A DNA stretch of 64,000 bases, from assembly GCA_027625915.1 (NCBI GenBank), contig JANTQA010000051.1, positions 2,480,501 through 2,544,500 of the forward strand. Reading direction: 5' to 3'. Origin of the DNA: Anaeramoeba flamelloides. Lineage: Eukaryota > Metamonada > Anaeramoebidae. Positions 12,651 through 24,639 of this stretch are shown piece after piece. Under the pieces are notes generated by a model. The model was given only the letters and a program-made list of their open reading frames with translations, was not told the DNA's origin and searched no databases. The position numbers were made by a program, and so were the translations under genes. Numbering within the stretch: the stretch's first letter is position 1; every line of letters begins with the position of its first letter.

Positions 12651-15504
12651 CTATGAGTCGGAGAAGAAGATACAAAGAATAATTTTTAAATTACAAAAGA
12701 GAGTAAAAGATAAAAAGAGGGAGAATTAAGGAAATAAACTATTTTTGGGTGTGTTGTTTTGTTATTTTCTAAAAATGGAAATTTTACATAAACTTTTTAA
12801 GTTGTTTGGAAATTAGTTGTAAATTTTGTGTTGGTAATAAAAGTTATTGTTGATTGTGGAAAATACTTTTTTTTGAGGTAAAGAAAAAACTAGAAGTTTT
12901 TTGTTTGAAAAATAAATAAGAAAGGAGAGGTATAAAATTAAGATTTAAAAATAAATGTTTTATTTTTACAAAAAAAATCCTCAATTGTTTGGAAACTTTG
13001 GTTATTTGGTATTCTAAGTGTACAAAATGTTTTTGGAATCAATATTAAAAAGAGAAAAACAATAAAATTAATTTTTTTCAAAAAATCTAAAAAAAAAATA
13101 TAGTTTTAGAATCAATCCCTGGATTGAAAATTAATAATTGGAAATGTTTACTTCAAAGAACATATTAGAACAATAATTGTTAAACCATCTCTTTGTCTCT
13201 AGAATAAATCTATATTTATGGTTTAATTTATTTTTAATCAAATATTTGAAATCTTGAAAAAACTATTGATTAATTATTTTTCTATTTTTATTTTGAAGAT
13301 TAGGAGTTTTCCATTATTTTTGTTTCTCGTTGAGTATGGGAACATCTAGTTCCAAAAATAACCTTTATAGGAATATCTAATGTTCTAACCCCGAAAATAG
13401 ATTTCTCCAGATAGATCCTAAGAAGGGAATTCTAAGTTTTTTGGTTTTGTAAAACCAGTCAATTATTTTTTTTTTTCAACCGTAACTATTAATTCGGAAA
13501 ATCACAAACAAACAGTTCTAGTAAATACATTTCTACACCGATTTTTCGTTGAAGATAAAATTTGTAGAGAAGAAAAATAACAAGTAGAACAAAACTTTTT
13601 GAAAAAAATTCTTCCATCACCCAATAAAAGAGAATAAAACATTTTTTCTTGTATTAAAATTTGGATTTTTAAAGAATCTGACAAATCGATTTAAAAAGCA
13701 TAAAATGAAAATTTTAATATTTGAAAAAATACAATTTCGGAGAGTAATTCTAAAATCTTTAGTAATTTAAAAAGGTTTCTTTGAAAAAGATTTCCAAGTG
13801 ATTGAGTGGAAAAAGAAAAAAGCAAAAATGTGAAAAATCCATAAAAACAGAAACACAAAATGGAAAAATATGAGGAAAAAAGTAAAAATGATACTTTGTC
13901 TCATTTCAAATGGCAGTCCATGGTGTCTTTTCAACTGTTTGTCTTGGATACCAATAACAATAAATTTATCATGTTTTTGAATTTAAGAGGTATAAAGTTC
14001 AAATTACGTTTGGAGGATGATTGCAAAATCGTTTCCTTTTTGACCATTGATTTATTCTAAACCATCCAACACAAAGAATAAAAAAAGAACCTTCAACCTA
14101 CTTCTTTGAGAACTCAATTTAATAAAAGGAACAATATGGAAAAGGACAAGAAAATTTTTTCCCTTTTATAATACTAAGACGAGTATTTGTTTGTCCTAAA
14201 TATAAAAAGTAACACAAAGAATAATAAAACAAGGACCAAATACATTGAGATTTAAAATTCAACTTTTATTGAACTGGTATTTCCAAAAAGGAAGGTTAAG
14301 TGAAAAATTTTGACAATTTCGTTTCCAATAACAAAATGAGAATAATTTTGATCAAAATTTAATTACAAATGAAATATTAGAGTTTAGAAGGTAGAAAAAG
14401 TTGAGAGACAAAAGTTTGAAAAAATAAAATTGAAAATTCCAAGTTAGACGAAAGTACAACTTCAATTATCATTTTACTATATATAGTTTATTCAAAATAT
14501 AATCAATACCCCATTCTGAAAAATCTTGAGAGTGTTGAATTAATTGTTGCTGGTAGTTTTACGATTTTTAAAAAATCTCTAGTTGAGAAAAAAAGGTCTA
14601 TTTTGGAGTATGAATTTTTATATGAATGCAACAATGAATTTTAGTTAAATTCAACTTTAGGATATTTTTTGAATAGATAATAACTAAAAGTTTTGAAATT
14701 ACTTTACTTTTATGACGAAAAAAACTCAAATAGGGGGAAAAAATAAATGACGACAAATATTCTATTTCCTTTTTTTTTTATCCATGATTTGAAAGATTTT
14801 TGTAAAATTTTTTTGATTTTGCTCTATTCTTTTAAATTCTGGAAAAGCTAAAAGCGGTTTTTTTAAATTTTGAAAAAAAATCAAACATTGTGCTCAATTC
14901 TTCAAAATTAATTAAAACCTTACGAAAATAATCAAAAAAATACAATTTCCCATTTAAATGAACAAATAATCAATTCCGTATTTGAAAGATATTTATCAGA
15001 TTTTAAAATACTTTAAATATATATAAAATTACCTCTATGACTATCGAGAAAGAATTTTTCAATTTTTTAAAATAAAATTGAAAAAAAATCTTAATAGAAA
15101 CTGTAAAATTGGATTTTTCATCTTAAAATTAAACATTATCTTGGAAATATTTTTTGATCAAATATCTTTTATTAACCAATAGAGTTTATTATAATTACTG
15201 AAGTTATTAAAAAGTAAAAAATTAATAAATGTTTTATTTTTTTTTTTGAAAAATTTTTTACATGGTCTTGAACTGCCAATCTTATTGGAAAGACACCAAA
15301 AATAAACTCCTTGTAAAAAAACTACAAGGGAAAAGAAAAAAATAACTTCCAATTTTCAGACCTTAAAAAACACGATATAAAACTGAAGTCAGAAAATTTG
15401 GAATCTTTAATTAAAATAACACCATATAAACTAACGAACTGGATTATTACAAAAAACATGTGACGGCATATACATACTTTGTATATTTTTTTAAAAACAA
15501 TATT
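12651..15504. other. Intergenic / 5' region of the Myb gene
   Basis: Should hold the missing 5' end of the Myb gene, but no exon is clear. A short open frame at 13860-14060 (+, 66 codons, starting MEKYEEKSKNDTLSHFKW) has a protein-like composition with no recognised family. A copy of a LINE-linked segment (TTTTGCTCTATTCTTTTAAA) lies at about 14,818-14,870. The rest is AT-rich filler. Confidence 0.35.
13860..14060 (+). CDS. Possible small protein, 66 aa, unrecognised
   Basis: An ATG-initiated frame of 66 codons ending in TAA. Its mix of charged and aromatic residues (HFKWQSMVSFQLFVLDTN, RGIKFKLRLEDDCKIV) is less biased than the neighbouring non-coding DNA. It lies upstream of and opposite to the Myb gene. 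No motif or family is recognised, and chance openness is quite possible in this sequence. Confidence 0.2.
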   Translation: MEKYEEKSKNDTLSHFKWQSMVSFQLFVLDTNNNKFIMFLNLRGIKFKLRLEDDCKIVSFLTIDLF

Positions 15505-15715
15505 TGAAAAATTTTGACACACTTTATAATGCTAATGGAAGTCTTTTTGAGGGGTTATACCGTATTATTATCAAAAAAATATTTTCAAATTGTCGGATCA
15601 GAATCATTTTTTCTAATTTAGCAAATTTTTGTTTTGCTTTTGTTTTTCTTTTTCTTTTTTTTCGCTTTTATGTTTTTTTTTTTTTTTTGATACTTTTTTT
15701 GTGGAAAGTGGAAAA
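15505..15715 (+). mobile_element. Partial arm of palindromic element family C
   Basis: About 210 bp that matches the left arm of the palindrome at 56.57 kb: TTTTGACACAC, then AATGGAAG, TTTTGAGGG, a TCAGAATCATTTTT block and a Phe/Leu-codon-like T-rich tail. Only one arm is present. The 106-codon open frame over it is a T-run artefact. Confidence 0.6.
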
Positions 15716-15877
15716 AAAAAAAAATGATATTGAAAAAATTGGTTTGGAATTGATTACATTAAAATATTTGATTTTAATCGAAATCAATTTGATGAAAATC
15801 CAATATAGAAAGTTCAACTTTTAACTCATAAATTCTGAATAAATTTTAAGACATATCAAATCCCAATTTAGTAACAA

Positions 15878-15999
15878 TTTTTATGGAATTTTGTTTGTCA
15901 CAAATTATTTTACTAGAATCCGAAATTTGGTCTTTGATTTGAGAATTTTTAATACCACAGCTTTTGTTGAAATTTTCTGCCTTAAAAATGGAACTGACG
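15878..15999. mobile_element. Partial MITE family E
   Basis: The right two thirds of a family E element. CACAAATTATTTTACTAGAA matches the copies at 34.5 and 62.1 kb, and it ends in a TTAAAAATGGAACTGAC terminus like the others. The left end is lost. Confidence 0.5.
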
Positions 16000-16074
16000 A
16001 TAATTATAACACATAAAGAAAAAATATAGGAACAGTTAAAAAATATTAGGTATAATAATGTTATATATATATAT

Positions 16075-17480
16075 ATATAAACTAAATTTCATAATAAATA
16101 ACCCATGTTACATTTTAATTTTGAATTACTTTTGTATTATTTGGAAGTTTTCCCCCTCACAATGAAAAGTTTGCCAATAAATAATTTTTTCTATTTTTTT
16201 ATTTTTTCGATATTGTTTTGTTAAAATGTAAAACGAAAATGAAAAATTGGGAAGAATTAACTGATGAATTAATGAAAAAATTGATTTCGAATATTAAAAA
16301 GAGATTATATTTAGTTATTCAAATGAGAGAACCGATAAATGGGTTTTACTAATTTTTTAAATTTTCTATTTTTTCTGAAATACTTCTTTCAAAATAAATG
16401 TTCCAATTTTTTTAACCGTTTTTTTTTATTTCCTTTTCTTTTTATTTTTAGACAAAAAATAAATATCTCTAGAGTATAGAACCGAATATTAAAATCGAAA
16501 TTTTTATATTATAATAGATAATTTCTATCATTAAAAATATTTTTCTTTAAAATTTGGGTTTTTAATGGGCAAATGATTTTGAAAGGGAGTTTATATATAA
16601 ACAATCTCCCACTAAGTGCTTGTTTTTTTATTTCCAAAATTAAATAAAAAAATATTAAAACCCATCTAAAAAAAATTCAAAAAACAACCACAAAATAAAA
16701 AAATTTAAAAAAAATAAGGGTTCCGATTTGGTATATCAACTTAAAAGTTTTAGAAATGACTGAAATTTAAACTCTTATATTTATGATAAAAATATAATGA
16801 ACACAAAATCTCACAATTTATATTTAAAGATATCCCAATTTTTGAAATAGAAGAAGACATAAATTATTTTTATCCTTATCTACCCTATTTAGAAAAAAAT
16901 AAATAATAGGTATTAAAAAATTCATCCTATTTAATAAAATTAATAAATATAATATTTTTGATATTATTCAATATAAAGACCCGATATTTATCTAACCTTG
17001 CTTAACGAGAAAAAAATTTATGATTCTTTATTGAAATTTTGAAACAAAATTTAAGAAATTAGGAAAGTATTCAAGAGTGCCCTAGAGTGCCATAGAGTAC
17101 CTCTAATCACATACAAATTCAGGAGGTTTTATGTGATATATGTTAAGTTTTCTAGGTTTTTTTGAGATTTTCTATTTATTTGTGAAGTATTCTAGGTTTT
17201 TTTCCTTTTTGAAATAAATAGAAAAATTCAATAAATTTTCGGTTTATTTAAAAAAGTAAAAAAAAAACCTCAGGAAAATCGATTGATTTTCCAAATAAAT
17301 AGAAAACCCAAGAAAACCCAAAGAAAACCCATTGATTTTTTAAATAAACAGATAACCCTAGAAAACTTAAAATTGTTTTTTTTTTTAATTAAAACAATAA
17401 AAAGTGAATTAAAGGGATTTATTTTAATTCAAATAATTAAAAAAAAGCCTAATAACACTTTTCTTGAATTTAAAAGAAAA
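16075..17480 (+). mobile_element. LINE remnant with a 5' repeat block (family G), copy 5
   Basis: Positions 16,075-16,590 match 24,640-25,160 over about 500 bp (for example ACAATGAAAAGTTTGC and GACAAAAAATAAATATCTCT). In the other copy this block opens with a short frame, MENENENLKEVTDELM; here that frame is interrupted. Downstream (16.8-17.08 kb) is decayed coding-like sequence. From 17,080 comes the hairpin segment seen in other LINE copies, with GAGTGCC repeats and AGAAAACCCA repeated three times near 17,300. The assignment of block G to the LINE is inferred from its position just upstream of LINE sequence in both copies. Confidence 0.5.
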
Positions 17481-17975
17481 TAATATATTCCAATACATCA
17501 ACCACTTGCTTTTAAATACTGAAATTCCTAACACTGACAAGAGGAAATTAATTTCCTCTTATCAAAAAAAAAAAAAAATGTAAACAAAGTTCAGTATTTT
17601 TTTTTTATTTAAGTTTTTAGTGATGGTAAACTTTAAATAAACTAATTTAATAGTTAACACATGATGACATATTTCAACCCCTTCAAATATTATTATTTAC
17701 TACCCCCTTAAAGATCCCTATTAAAACCTTTTTTTTTCTCACTAAGGATTACTGTCAATTGAAAAATCAAAGGAATAAAATTTTCATAAGGATTACCAAA
17801 AAAAATCAAATTCGAGGAATAATAATTAATAACCAAATCTACAATTCTAAAAAGGAAATAATAATAGCACTGAATTTATAGGATTCAATAATTCCAATTA
17901 TTCATAGATTTTTAAAAACCTTTTAAGGAAAGCCGAATGAAATTTTTATACCTTTTTCTTAGCCCCTTAATCCTA
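17481..17975. other. AT-rich filler
   Basis: No gene or repeat recognised. Poly-A and poly-T tracts only. Confidence 0.3.
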
Positions 17976-18453
17976 GAGTGATCAAAATAATGCGTGCAAA
18001 AAGACAATAATCCTTGTCTCAAAATATAAGCGGTGCTTTTTTTTTTCTTGTTACAATGTAACATCCAATTGACAACACAATAGTCTACCTAAGTTCAAAT
18101 CAATTTTGAAAGTAAATCCCTTGTTATTTTCATAAAATTCAAATTAGGAATGTAATTAATTATTTGGTTTTTTCGAATATTCTCATTTTTTTTGGATTTT
18201 GGTTTTTTTCTAAAAAAAAATTTATCTAAAATTAGCTCGATTAAAATTTTTTGAAAAATTTTTCAATTTGATCCTTTATTTTTTGAATTTATTTTTGAAA
18301 TAATAGAACTTTAAGAAACCAATACCATATTTAATTTGGATTTATTGTTGGTTTCTTTGATCGGTTGATGTATAGGTCTTCGATAACAAAAAAACACACT
18401 TTTTACTTTGAAACACCGATTAAACTTTTTGACACACTTGATTTTGACAACTG
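17976..18453. mobile_element. Tc1/mariner-type MITE, family D, copy 1
   Basis: A 478-bp element flanked on both sides by TA, the target duplication of the Tc1/mariner superfamily. The ends are inverted: GAGTGATCAAAATAATGCG at left, CAGTTGTCAAAATCAAGTG for the right end in reverse complement, both continuing to GTGTG/GTGC and CAAAAAG. The interior matches 41.37-41.85 kb (TAACATCCAATT, TTGGTTTCTTTGA, TATAGGTCTTC). Non-coding. Confidence 0.72.
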
Positions 18454-19445
18454 TAGCTTTAAGGGACTAATCTCAATTAAATTTTTTTACCTAAATTTAA
18501 TAGAGATTGTGAAAATTTTTCTGCCAATTACTTAGATTTGAAAACCCCTGTTTATTTTCAAAATTAAACATATTTCTAGATAACGAATCCTTATTTAGAA
18601 ATTGGTCAAAAAAAAACAATAATAGAGACTAACCCCCCTACACAAAAAAATTCTCTCTTTAAGTGTATGTTATTCTAAATGACACCGAAATTTGAGAGAC
18701 ATTTTATGAAGATCGATAAATTCAAAATTCAATTTTGATCATTTTAAATAGACTTGTGTAACCTCAAAAACAGAATCCAAAATAACCTATAAAAAAGAAA
18801 ACAAAAACTCTTTCATTTGTATATGATCTGATTTTGTGTACAATTTCTGAATATCTCAAAAAACACCCTAAAAGTACCCAATTATCTTAACATTTTGATA
18901 AGAAAATTAAATTAATAAAACTTTCAGAGATATGAAAAATTTTATGTGCTTGAACTTTACATGTGCTACCAATCATTAGAATTAAAAACATCATTTTGTA
19001 TATTAGGATATGATATGTAAATATAAATTTTAATCTTGTGAAAAAAAACTAACAATTATACTTATTCCATTAAAGGACTCAAAAAAAACCATTCATAACC
19101 TTAATTAGAACAAACCCACAATACACCATTTAACTTTTTTTTTACAGCTAAAACTACTGTCCTTTAAGAAAATATCATAAAAGAACAAGATTATCTAATG
19201 GATCTTATGAAAAGGAAGCTAATTAAAATAATTAGAACCAATAAAGATCAATCAAGAAATGTAGAATTAAAAATATATTACCATTTATCTTTGAACATGT
19301 TAAAAACTTTAAAGTGTCTAATAGTTTTTGATGGTTTTATTCATTTTCTTCTTGCTTTTTCCTTTTTGATCTCTTTTGTCTTTTTTTTTATATTTCTTTT
19401 TGTTTGGGATTACCAATTCTTTCACAACACTAAAAAAAACTTTAA
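18454..19445. other. 5' flank of the BET gene
   Basis: Upstream region of the bromodomain gene. It includes an 83-codon frame (19198-19449, +) that overlaps the BET start codon by a few bases in another frame. It could act as an upstream ORF if transcribed, but its Phe-rich end looks non-coding. A T-run followed by ACAG near 19,146 could be a 5' UTR splice acceptor. No other feature. Confidence 0.3.
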
Positions 19446-22400
19446 ATGAATGGACGAAACCCAAACAATCATTACCACAATGAACAACTTTACAACAACA
19501 AAAGAAAAAAATCACAAAACAGTTTCCAGCTTAAAAACAAAAAAGATAAGAAATCCACTTTATTTCACAAAAGGAAAATGGATCAAAAGAAAGAGAATCA
19601 AACAAAAACATTAGAAAATGAATTTATAAAGCAGACAATGTATATTGAACAACAAATATGGACTCAAAAGGTGACAATAATCATTCAAAATTTGATACTA
19701 ACAGCAGACTCGCAACCCTTTCTTGAGCCAGTTGATCCGATCTCACAAATGGTGCCAATGTATCTGCAGATCATTAAGAACCCCATGGACCTAAGCACCA
19801 TTTTAAAGAAATTGTCTACCAAGAAATATAAATGCTTTGATCAGGTTTGTTCTGATTTCCAAACAATGGTGAACAATTCAATACACTTTAATGGCAAAAG
19901 TAACCCAATCTCGCAATGCGGAATTAGGCTTGAAGAAAAATTTGCAAAATCAGTTAGAAAATTGAAAGATCGGATTTCAAATTTGATGAACAAGCAATTT
20001 AAATGGTTACTTTACCAAACGAAAAAATACAGGCCCTTAGTGGGGATAATTGACAAAAAAAAATTTTTTTTGAAATATTCCAAATATCTTGAGAAACATC
20101 AACAAAGAAAGAAAGATCAAAGAAGCTTGTCCAAATTCCACTCTTTACATAATATTAAAAAAAGAGAGAGCCACATATTAAAAGTGATTGAAAAGAAAAT
20201 TGAACAACAAGAAAAAGAACAAGCACAAGTACAAGAACAAAAACAAAAGAAAGAAAAAGAAAAGCAAAAGCAGAAAGAGAAAGAACGAAGAGAAAGCCAA
20301 AAACAAAAGTCAACAAAAAACAGCCACAAAAGAGAACAAAAAATTAAAACTTTTAAGGATCAAAATTTAGAAAAGGACTTTTTAAAACCCAAACAATTAT
20401 TTGAAGAAATTGAATATTTAGGTGGCGAGCTTGAGTTGATATTAAAAAATCTTCATAATGAAAGAAACATTATTTTTCCAAAATATAAGGCACAATTCAA
20501 TTCAAAATTTCCATATCAATTATTCCCTTCATTTTATCCCAATATCCAAGAAAACAAGAAACCCAATAAGCACAATCAAAAATTAAAACCAATAAATTCA
20601 CCAAAAAGTGGCTTGAAAAAAAAATTGAAATTAGCGAATAATAAAAAAAAGACCATTTTAAATTTAAAAGGTACCGAAAAATTGGCTTTAGAAAGACAAA
20701 CAAAAAAGAAAAAATATTCAAAAGAGGATTTGAATAATAATTTGAAAAAAAAAATTATTCAAATTGAAAAAATTAAAAATGGGAATTATTCTCCGACCAA
20801 AAAACTGAATGCTCAAAAGAAAAAAAAAAAAATAATTAAAAAATCTGTCATAAAAAAAAAGGAGCCTCTAATTCAAAATTTAAAAAATTCTTCTTCATTT
20901 AAATCACTTCCAGAATTAAATATTTTTAAAAATGATTTACTTAATTTTAAAAAAGGAAACACTAATACTATTCTAAACATTAATAACAGTACCATCAACA
21001 CCAGCAAAATTATCAACAATGATATCAACAACAGCATTGGCGGCATAAGTAGCAGTCACAGTAGCAACAAATTGTGTTTAAACAATAATAACAATTTTTT
21101 AACCAAATTAAAAAGCAATAAAAATAACTGGATTGATTCAAACGAACATTGGAATTTCCATGATCAAACAAAAAAAAGAAAAAGAAAAGAATTAAATTAC
21201 CATGAAAAAAAAGAAATTGTGACGATCATTAATTCACTTTCTCAAAAAAATAAACTTGAAGCTTTTCGTATCATTGAAAATAGCGTCAAAAAGGAAATGA
21301 AAAGAAGAAGAAAAACAACAATGAATCAAAAAAATGATCAAAATAATTATAAAAAAAAAAAATCTGGTTTAATTTTAACTAGAAAAATTCCAAAAAAAAG
21401 AAAAAACAAAGATAATTTAAAAAAAAATCAGAATAACCACCATACTCATGATGTGAACAACGATATGAATAATAATGACAATGGCTGTAATAATAAAAAA
21501 ACCTATAATAACAAGAGCAACAATAGCAATAACAATAAAACCCATGATAATTTATTTCAACATATACTAAATTATAACATGAAAAAAAATAAAAAAAAAA
21601 GTGAAATCTATAAAATTTATCTTGATTCGCTTTCAATAGAAACGATTCTTAAACTTCAAAAATTTTTAGATACAATTGTCGAATTAGAATCTGAAAATGA
21701 ACTTGAATTCAACTCGGAAAACGAACCAATTAATAACATTAGAAAAAAGTCAAATTTATTTCCAATGAGTTTAGTTAAAAAAAATCTTAATTCACTTCAT
21801 AATTTAAACGAGCCTTCACTTTTACAGAATACACCTTTAAAAAACCAAGATTCAGATTTACAAAATGAAACTTGGTTCAAATCCTTTAATTTAACGTTAC
21901 AAAAGCATGAAAAATTACCAACATTAAAAAATAAAAGCGAAGAGATAACTATTAAAAAAAAAAAGATCGAGAAAGAAAATAATAATAATAACGAAAAAGA
22001 AAGTGAGAAAGTGAGAGAGAGAAAGAGAGAGAGAGATGAAGAGAGAAAGAAGGAGAGAGAGGAAGAAATTAAGAAAAAGAAACAAAAAGAAAAAGAAAAT
22101 GAAAAACAAATGAAAATGGAATTAAAAATAAAAAAAGAAAAGGAAAAGGAAAAGGAATTAGCATTAAAAAAACAAACAAAAAAAATAATAAAACATGATA
22201 TAAAGAAAGGAAATAAAATTAATAATTTTTATGAAAACTTTTATTCTCATAATAACGATTTTAAATTTTTCAATAAAAAAATAATGCCTAATTTTAATTT
22301 TAAAAAAAATATCCATAATGCTGAAAAAATGAATAAAAATAATTATGATTTTAATTTTAATTTTAATAATGATAATGATCAGGACAACAATAATGATAAC

Positions 22401-23159
22401 AATAATGATAACAATAACAATAATGATCAAAATAATAGGAAGATTGATGATGAAGATTATAGAGATGAAAATTTTATTAAAAAAGAAGAAAAAAGCAACA
22501 AACAAAATGACTTTACGAACAATTCACTTTGGAATGGATTGTTTGATAGTAATTCGAAAAATGATTCAAATAATAATGAAAAAATACAAAAGAAAAAAAA
22601 ACCAAAAAAAGAAAAAAAAGATCAAGAATTATGGGATTTTTTTTTAACTCAAAAAAAAGAAGAAGAAAAAAAAGAAATCGAAAAAAGAGAACAATTTAAG
22701 CTCGATATGGAAAGGAAACAAAAAATATTAAAACAAGACTGGATCGAAATGAAAGAACAGCAAGAAAAAGAAAAAAACGAACTAGAGAAACTTGAAAAGG
22801 AAAAAATTGAACGAAAAATATACCTAAGAAATTTAGAAAGGGAAAAGGCCAGAAAAGAACGAGAACAAATAAAATATCAACGTGATATCGACGAAGATGA
22901 TATAATAGAAGAGGATTACTTTGAAAAATTTGGAGTCAAACTTGACAAGAACGAAAACCAAAATGATAACAACAATAATTTAAATGAACACAATGCTATT
23001 ATTAGCCATAATGACAACAATAAGGATGAAAATGACGATGAGGAAAATATGGTTTCATCAATGGAAGGAAAATTTAACCTTGTTAATAATAAACTAATTT
23101 TTTTTGATGAAGAACAAAATAATTTCAATGATGGAAATAATTTTTTATTTTCTGACTAA
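19446..23159 (+). CDS. BET-family protein: single bromodomain plus split ET domain
   Basis: A chromatin reader expected to bind acetylated histones and recruit partners through its ET domain. It is 1,237 residues in one exon. The bromodomain is at about residues 66-175: ZA loop QPFLEPVDPISQ (the usual WPF shelf reads QPF, 90-92), PMYLQIIKNPMDLSTI, and the acetyl-lysine asparagine in IHFNGKSNP (Asn149). The ET/NET domain is recognisable in two parts: LNYHEKKEIVTIINSL at about 580-620 and EIYKIYLDSLSIETILKLQK at about 718-750, separated by about 95 Asn/Lys-rich residues. A Glu/Lys/Arg-rich coiled coil at about 1060-1145 recalls the SEED region of BET proteins, followed by an acidic Asn-rich tail. 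Long Lys/Gln/Glu tracts link the domains. Known BET proteins have two bromodomains in animals and one in plants. An out-of-frame ORF overlaps the start. Confidence 0.88.
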   Translation: MNGRNPNNHYHNEQLYNNKRKKSQNSFQLKNKKDKKSTLFHKRKMDQKKENQTKTLENEFIKQTMYIEQQIWTQKVTIIIQNLILTADSQPFLEPVDPISQMVPMYLQIIKNPMDLSTILKKLSTKKYKCFDQVCSDFQTMVNNSIHFNGKSNPISQCGIRLEEKFAKSVRKLKDRISNLMNKQFKWLLYQTKKYRPLVGIIDKKKFFLKYSKYLEKHQQRKKDQRSLSKFHSLHNIKKRESHILKVIEKKIEQQEKEQAQVQEQKQKKEKEKQKQKEKERRESQKQKSTKNSHKREQKIKTFKDQNLEKDFLKPKQLFEEIEYLGGELELILKNLHNERNIIFPKYKAQFNSKFPYQLFPSFYPNIQENKKPNKHNQKLKPINSPKSGLKKKLKLANNKKKTILNLKGTEKLALERQTKKKKYSKEDLNNNLKKKIIQIEKIKNGNYSPTKKLNAQKKKKKIIKKSVIKKKEPLIQNLKNSSSFKSLPELNIFKNDLLNFKKGNTNTILNINNSTINTSKIINNDINNSIGGISSSHSSNKLCLNNNNNFLTKLKSNKNNWIDSNEHWNFHDQTKKRKRKELNYHEKKEIVTIINSLSQKNKLEAFRIIENSVKKEMKRRRKTTMNQKNDQNNYKKKKSGLILTRKIPKKRKNKDNLKKNQNNHHTHDVNNDMNNNDNGCNNKKTYNNKSNNSNNNKTHDNLFQHILNYNMKKNKKKSEIYKIYLDSLSIETILKLQKFLDTIVELESENELEFNSENEPINNIRKKSNLFPMSLVKKNLNSLHNLNEPSLLQNTPLKNQDSDLQNETWFKSFNLTLQKHEKLPTLKNKSEEITIKKKKIEKENNNNNEKESEKVRERKRERDEERKKEREEEIKKKKQKEKENEKQMKMELKIKKEKEKEKELALKKQTKKIIKHDIKKGNKINNFYENFYSHNNDFKFFNKKIMPNFNFKKNIHNAEKMNKNNYDFNFNFNNDNDQDNNNDNNNDNNNNNDQNNRKIDDEDYRDENFIKKEEKSNKQNDFTNNSLWNGLFDSNSKNDSNNNEKIQKKKKPKKEKKDQELWDFFLTQKKEEEKKEIEKREQFKLDMERKQKILKQDWIEMKEQQEKEKNELEKLEKEKIERKIYLRNLEREKARKEREQIKYQRDIDEDDIIEEDYFEKFGVKLDKNENQNDNNNNLNEHNAIISHNDNNKDENDDEENMVSSMEGKFNLVNNKLIFFDEEQNNFNDGNNFLFSD

Positions 23160-23731
23160 AATTTAAAATTTATATAATTTAGATCCAATATTGAAACACA
23201 TATACTTTGATTATTTTTATTATACATAGATATACATAAAACTTTTATTTTATTATATTATATCCAAATTAATTAATTTTGAATATTTGCTTTTAAATAA
23301 TAAGATAAAACCCTTTTTCTTTCTTTCTTTCTTTTTTTTTTTTTGAAAAACTTAATTTGAATTTATTTCTAAATATTTATTGTTAGTAATAACATTTTGG
23401 CAATTGATTAAAGAACAAATATTAAAAAATAGGAATGCTGTAAAAAAATAAAAAAGAAAAAAAATCATTAATACAATTTATAAAAAATCTTTGAATACTA
23501 TATTTAAACATTTTTTCAAAATCAGGAATAAAATTCTTTGTTATAACTTATTTGAAACAAGTTTTTATCGGAGAAAAAAAAATTATTTATTTTTTTCTAA
23601 GAGTAATCATTTCAATTCCCTTTTTTGTTGATTCTTAAATATTGAGTTTAAAATGAATATTAAGATAAAACGAAAACTAATGTTTTAAATATTAAAGCAT
23701 GTAAATTTTTGAGTATAATTATTTATTCAAG
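23160..23731. other. 3' flank of the BET gene
   Basis: AT-rich DNA with a (TTTC)n-like tract near 23,318-23,345. Likely contains the 3' UTR. No gene seen. Confidence 0.35.
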
Positions 23732-24262
23732 TAAACAAAAAATCAAAATTTAACACAAATTTAAAACAATTAAAAGAATCACAAAAATAAGATTTTATTC
23801 AAATTGGAAACAATTTTTATTTTTGAAAAATATGAAAATCATTTTTCTAACTTTATGTTTTTTTTTATTTTCATTTTATTTTTTGAATTAAAAAACATTT
23901 TTAGTTTGATCAAATTGTTTTTCTCGAACGGTTGATATTAGTAAAAGTTGGGTTATTTTGAATAGAAGAACTCAAATGAAATTATTTGGTGGTTATCTAA
24001 CTAATTTTTGATTATTAATCATTAATATAATTTCTACAAATTTACCGAGATTTTTTTTGATAGGTTTTACTCTAATTTTTTAACACACCACTAATTTTTT
24101 AGTATTGATACTTATTTATTTTTAGTTTTGTGGAATTTGTATATTAAAAAAATTTTAAATGTGTAATTAGTGAATAGTTTTAATTGGAAACTTATTCTCA
24201 ATTTGATTAAATATATATTTTTTTTTGAAAAAAACTTAGAATTTATCCAAAAAAAAAAAAAT
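23732..24262. mobile_element. Tc1/mariner-type MITE, family A, copy 3 (degenerate)
   Basis: Matches the middle of copies 1 and 2 (AAATATGAAAATCATTTTT, GAACGGTTGATATTA, GAAGAACTCAAA, TAATTAGTGAATAG). The right end is decayed into an A-rich run. It is the most diverged of the four copies. Confidence 0.6.
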
Positions 24263-24639
24263 TTAATAAGGCTGAAAAAAATGATTTTAAATAATAAAAA
24301 TATGATTGAAGTATATTTTGGCCATATTAAAAAAAAAATCAATTGAATAAAGTAAAAAGTTTTTAAAATATTTCAAAAACCTCAAAACAAATAATTTAAA
24401 AGAGTTTAAATTCAAAATTTATTTCCACTATAAAAATGTATTAACTAATTTCAATAATTATAAAAAAAAAACAAATAAAAAAAATTAAAAATACAATTTA
24501 ATATTTTAAAAACATTTCAATTAAAAGATCTCAAATAATTGAGAATTTAAAATTTATTAATAACTCCAAAGAAAATAATATTTGTTTTGAACAAATTGAA
24601 AAGACAAAGTATAGTAGATTTTTAATTACAATACTAAAT

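Noticed and set aside
15504-15824. A 106-residue frame
   Set aside because: It lies over an arm of repeat family C and a T-run; the composition is non-coding.
20117-23128. Several antisense and alternate frames within the BET gene
   Set aside because: All are shadows of Asn/Lys/Glu tracts; the sense frame has recognisable bromodomain and ET motifs throughout.
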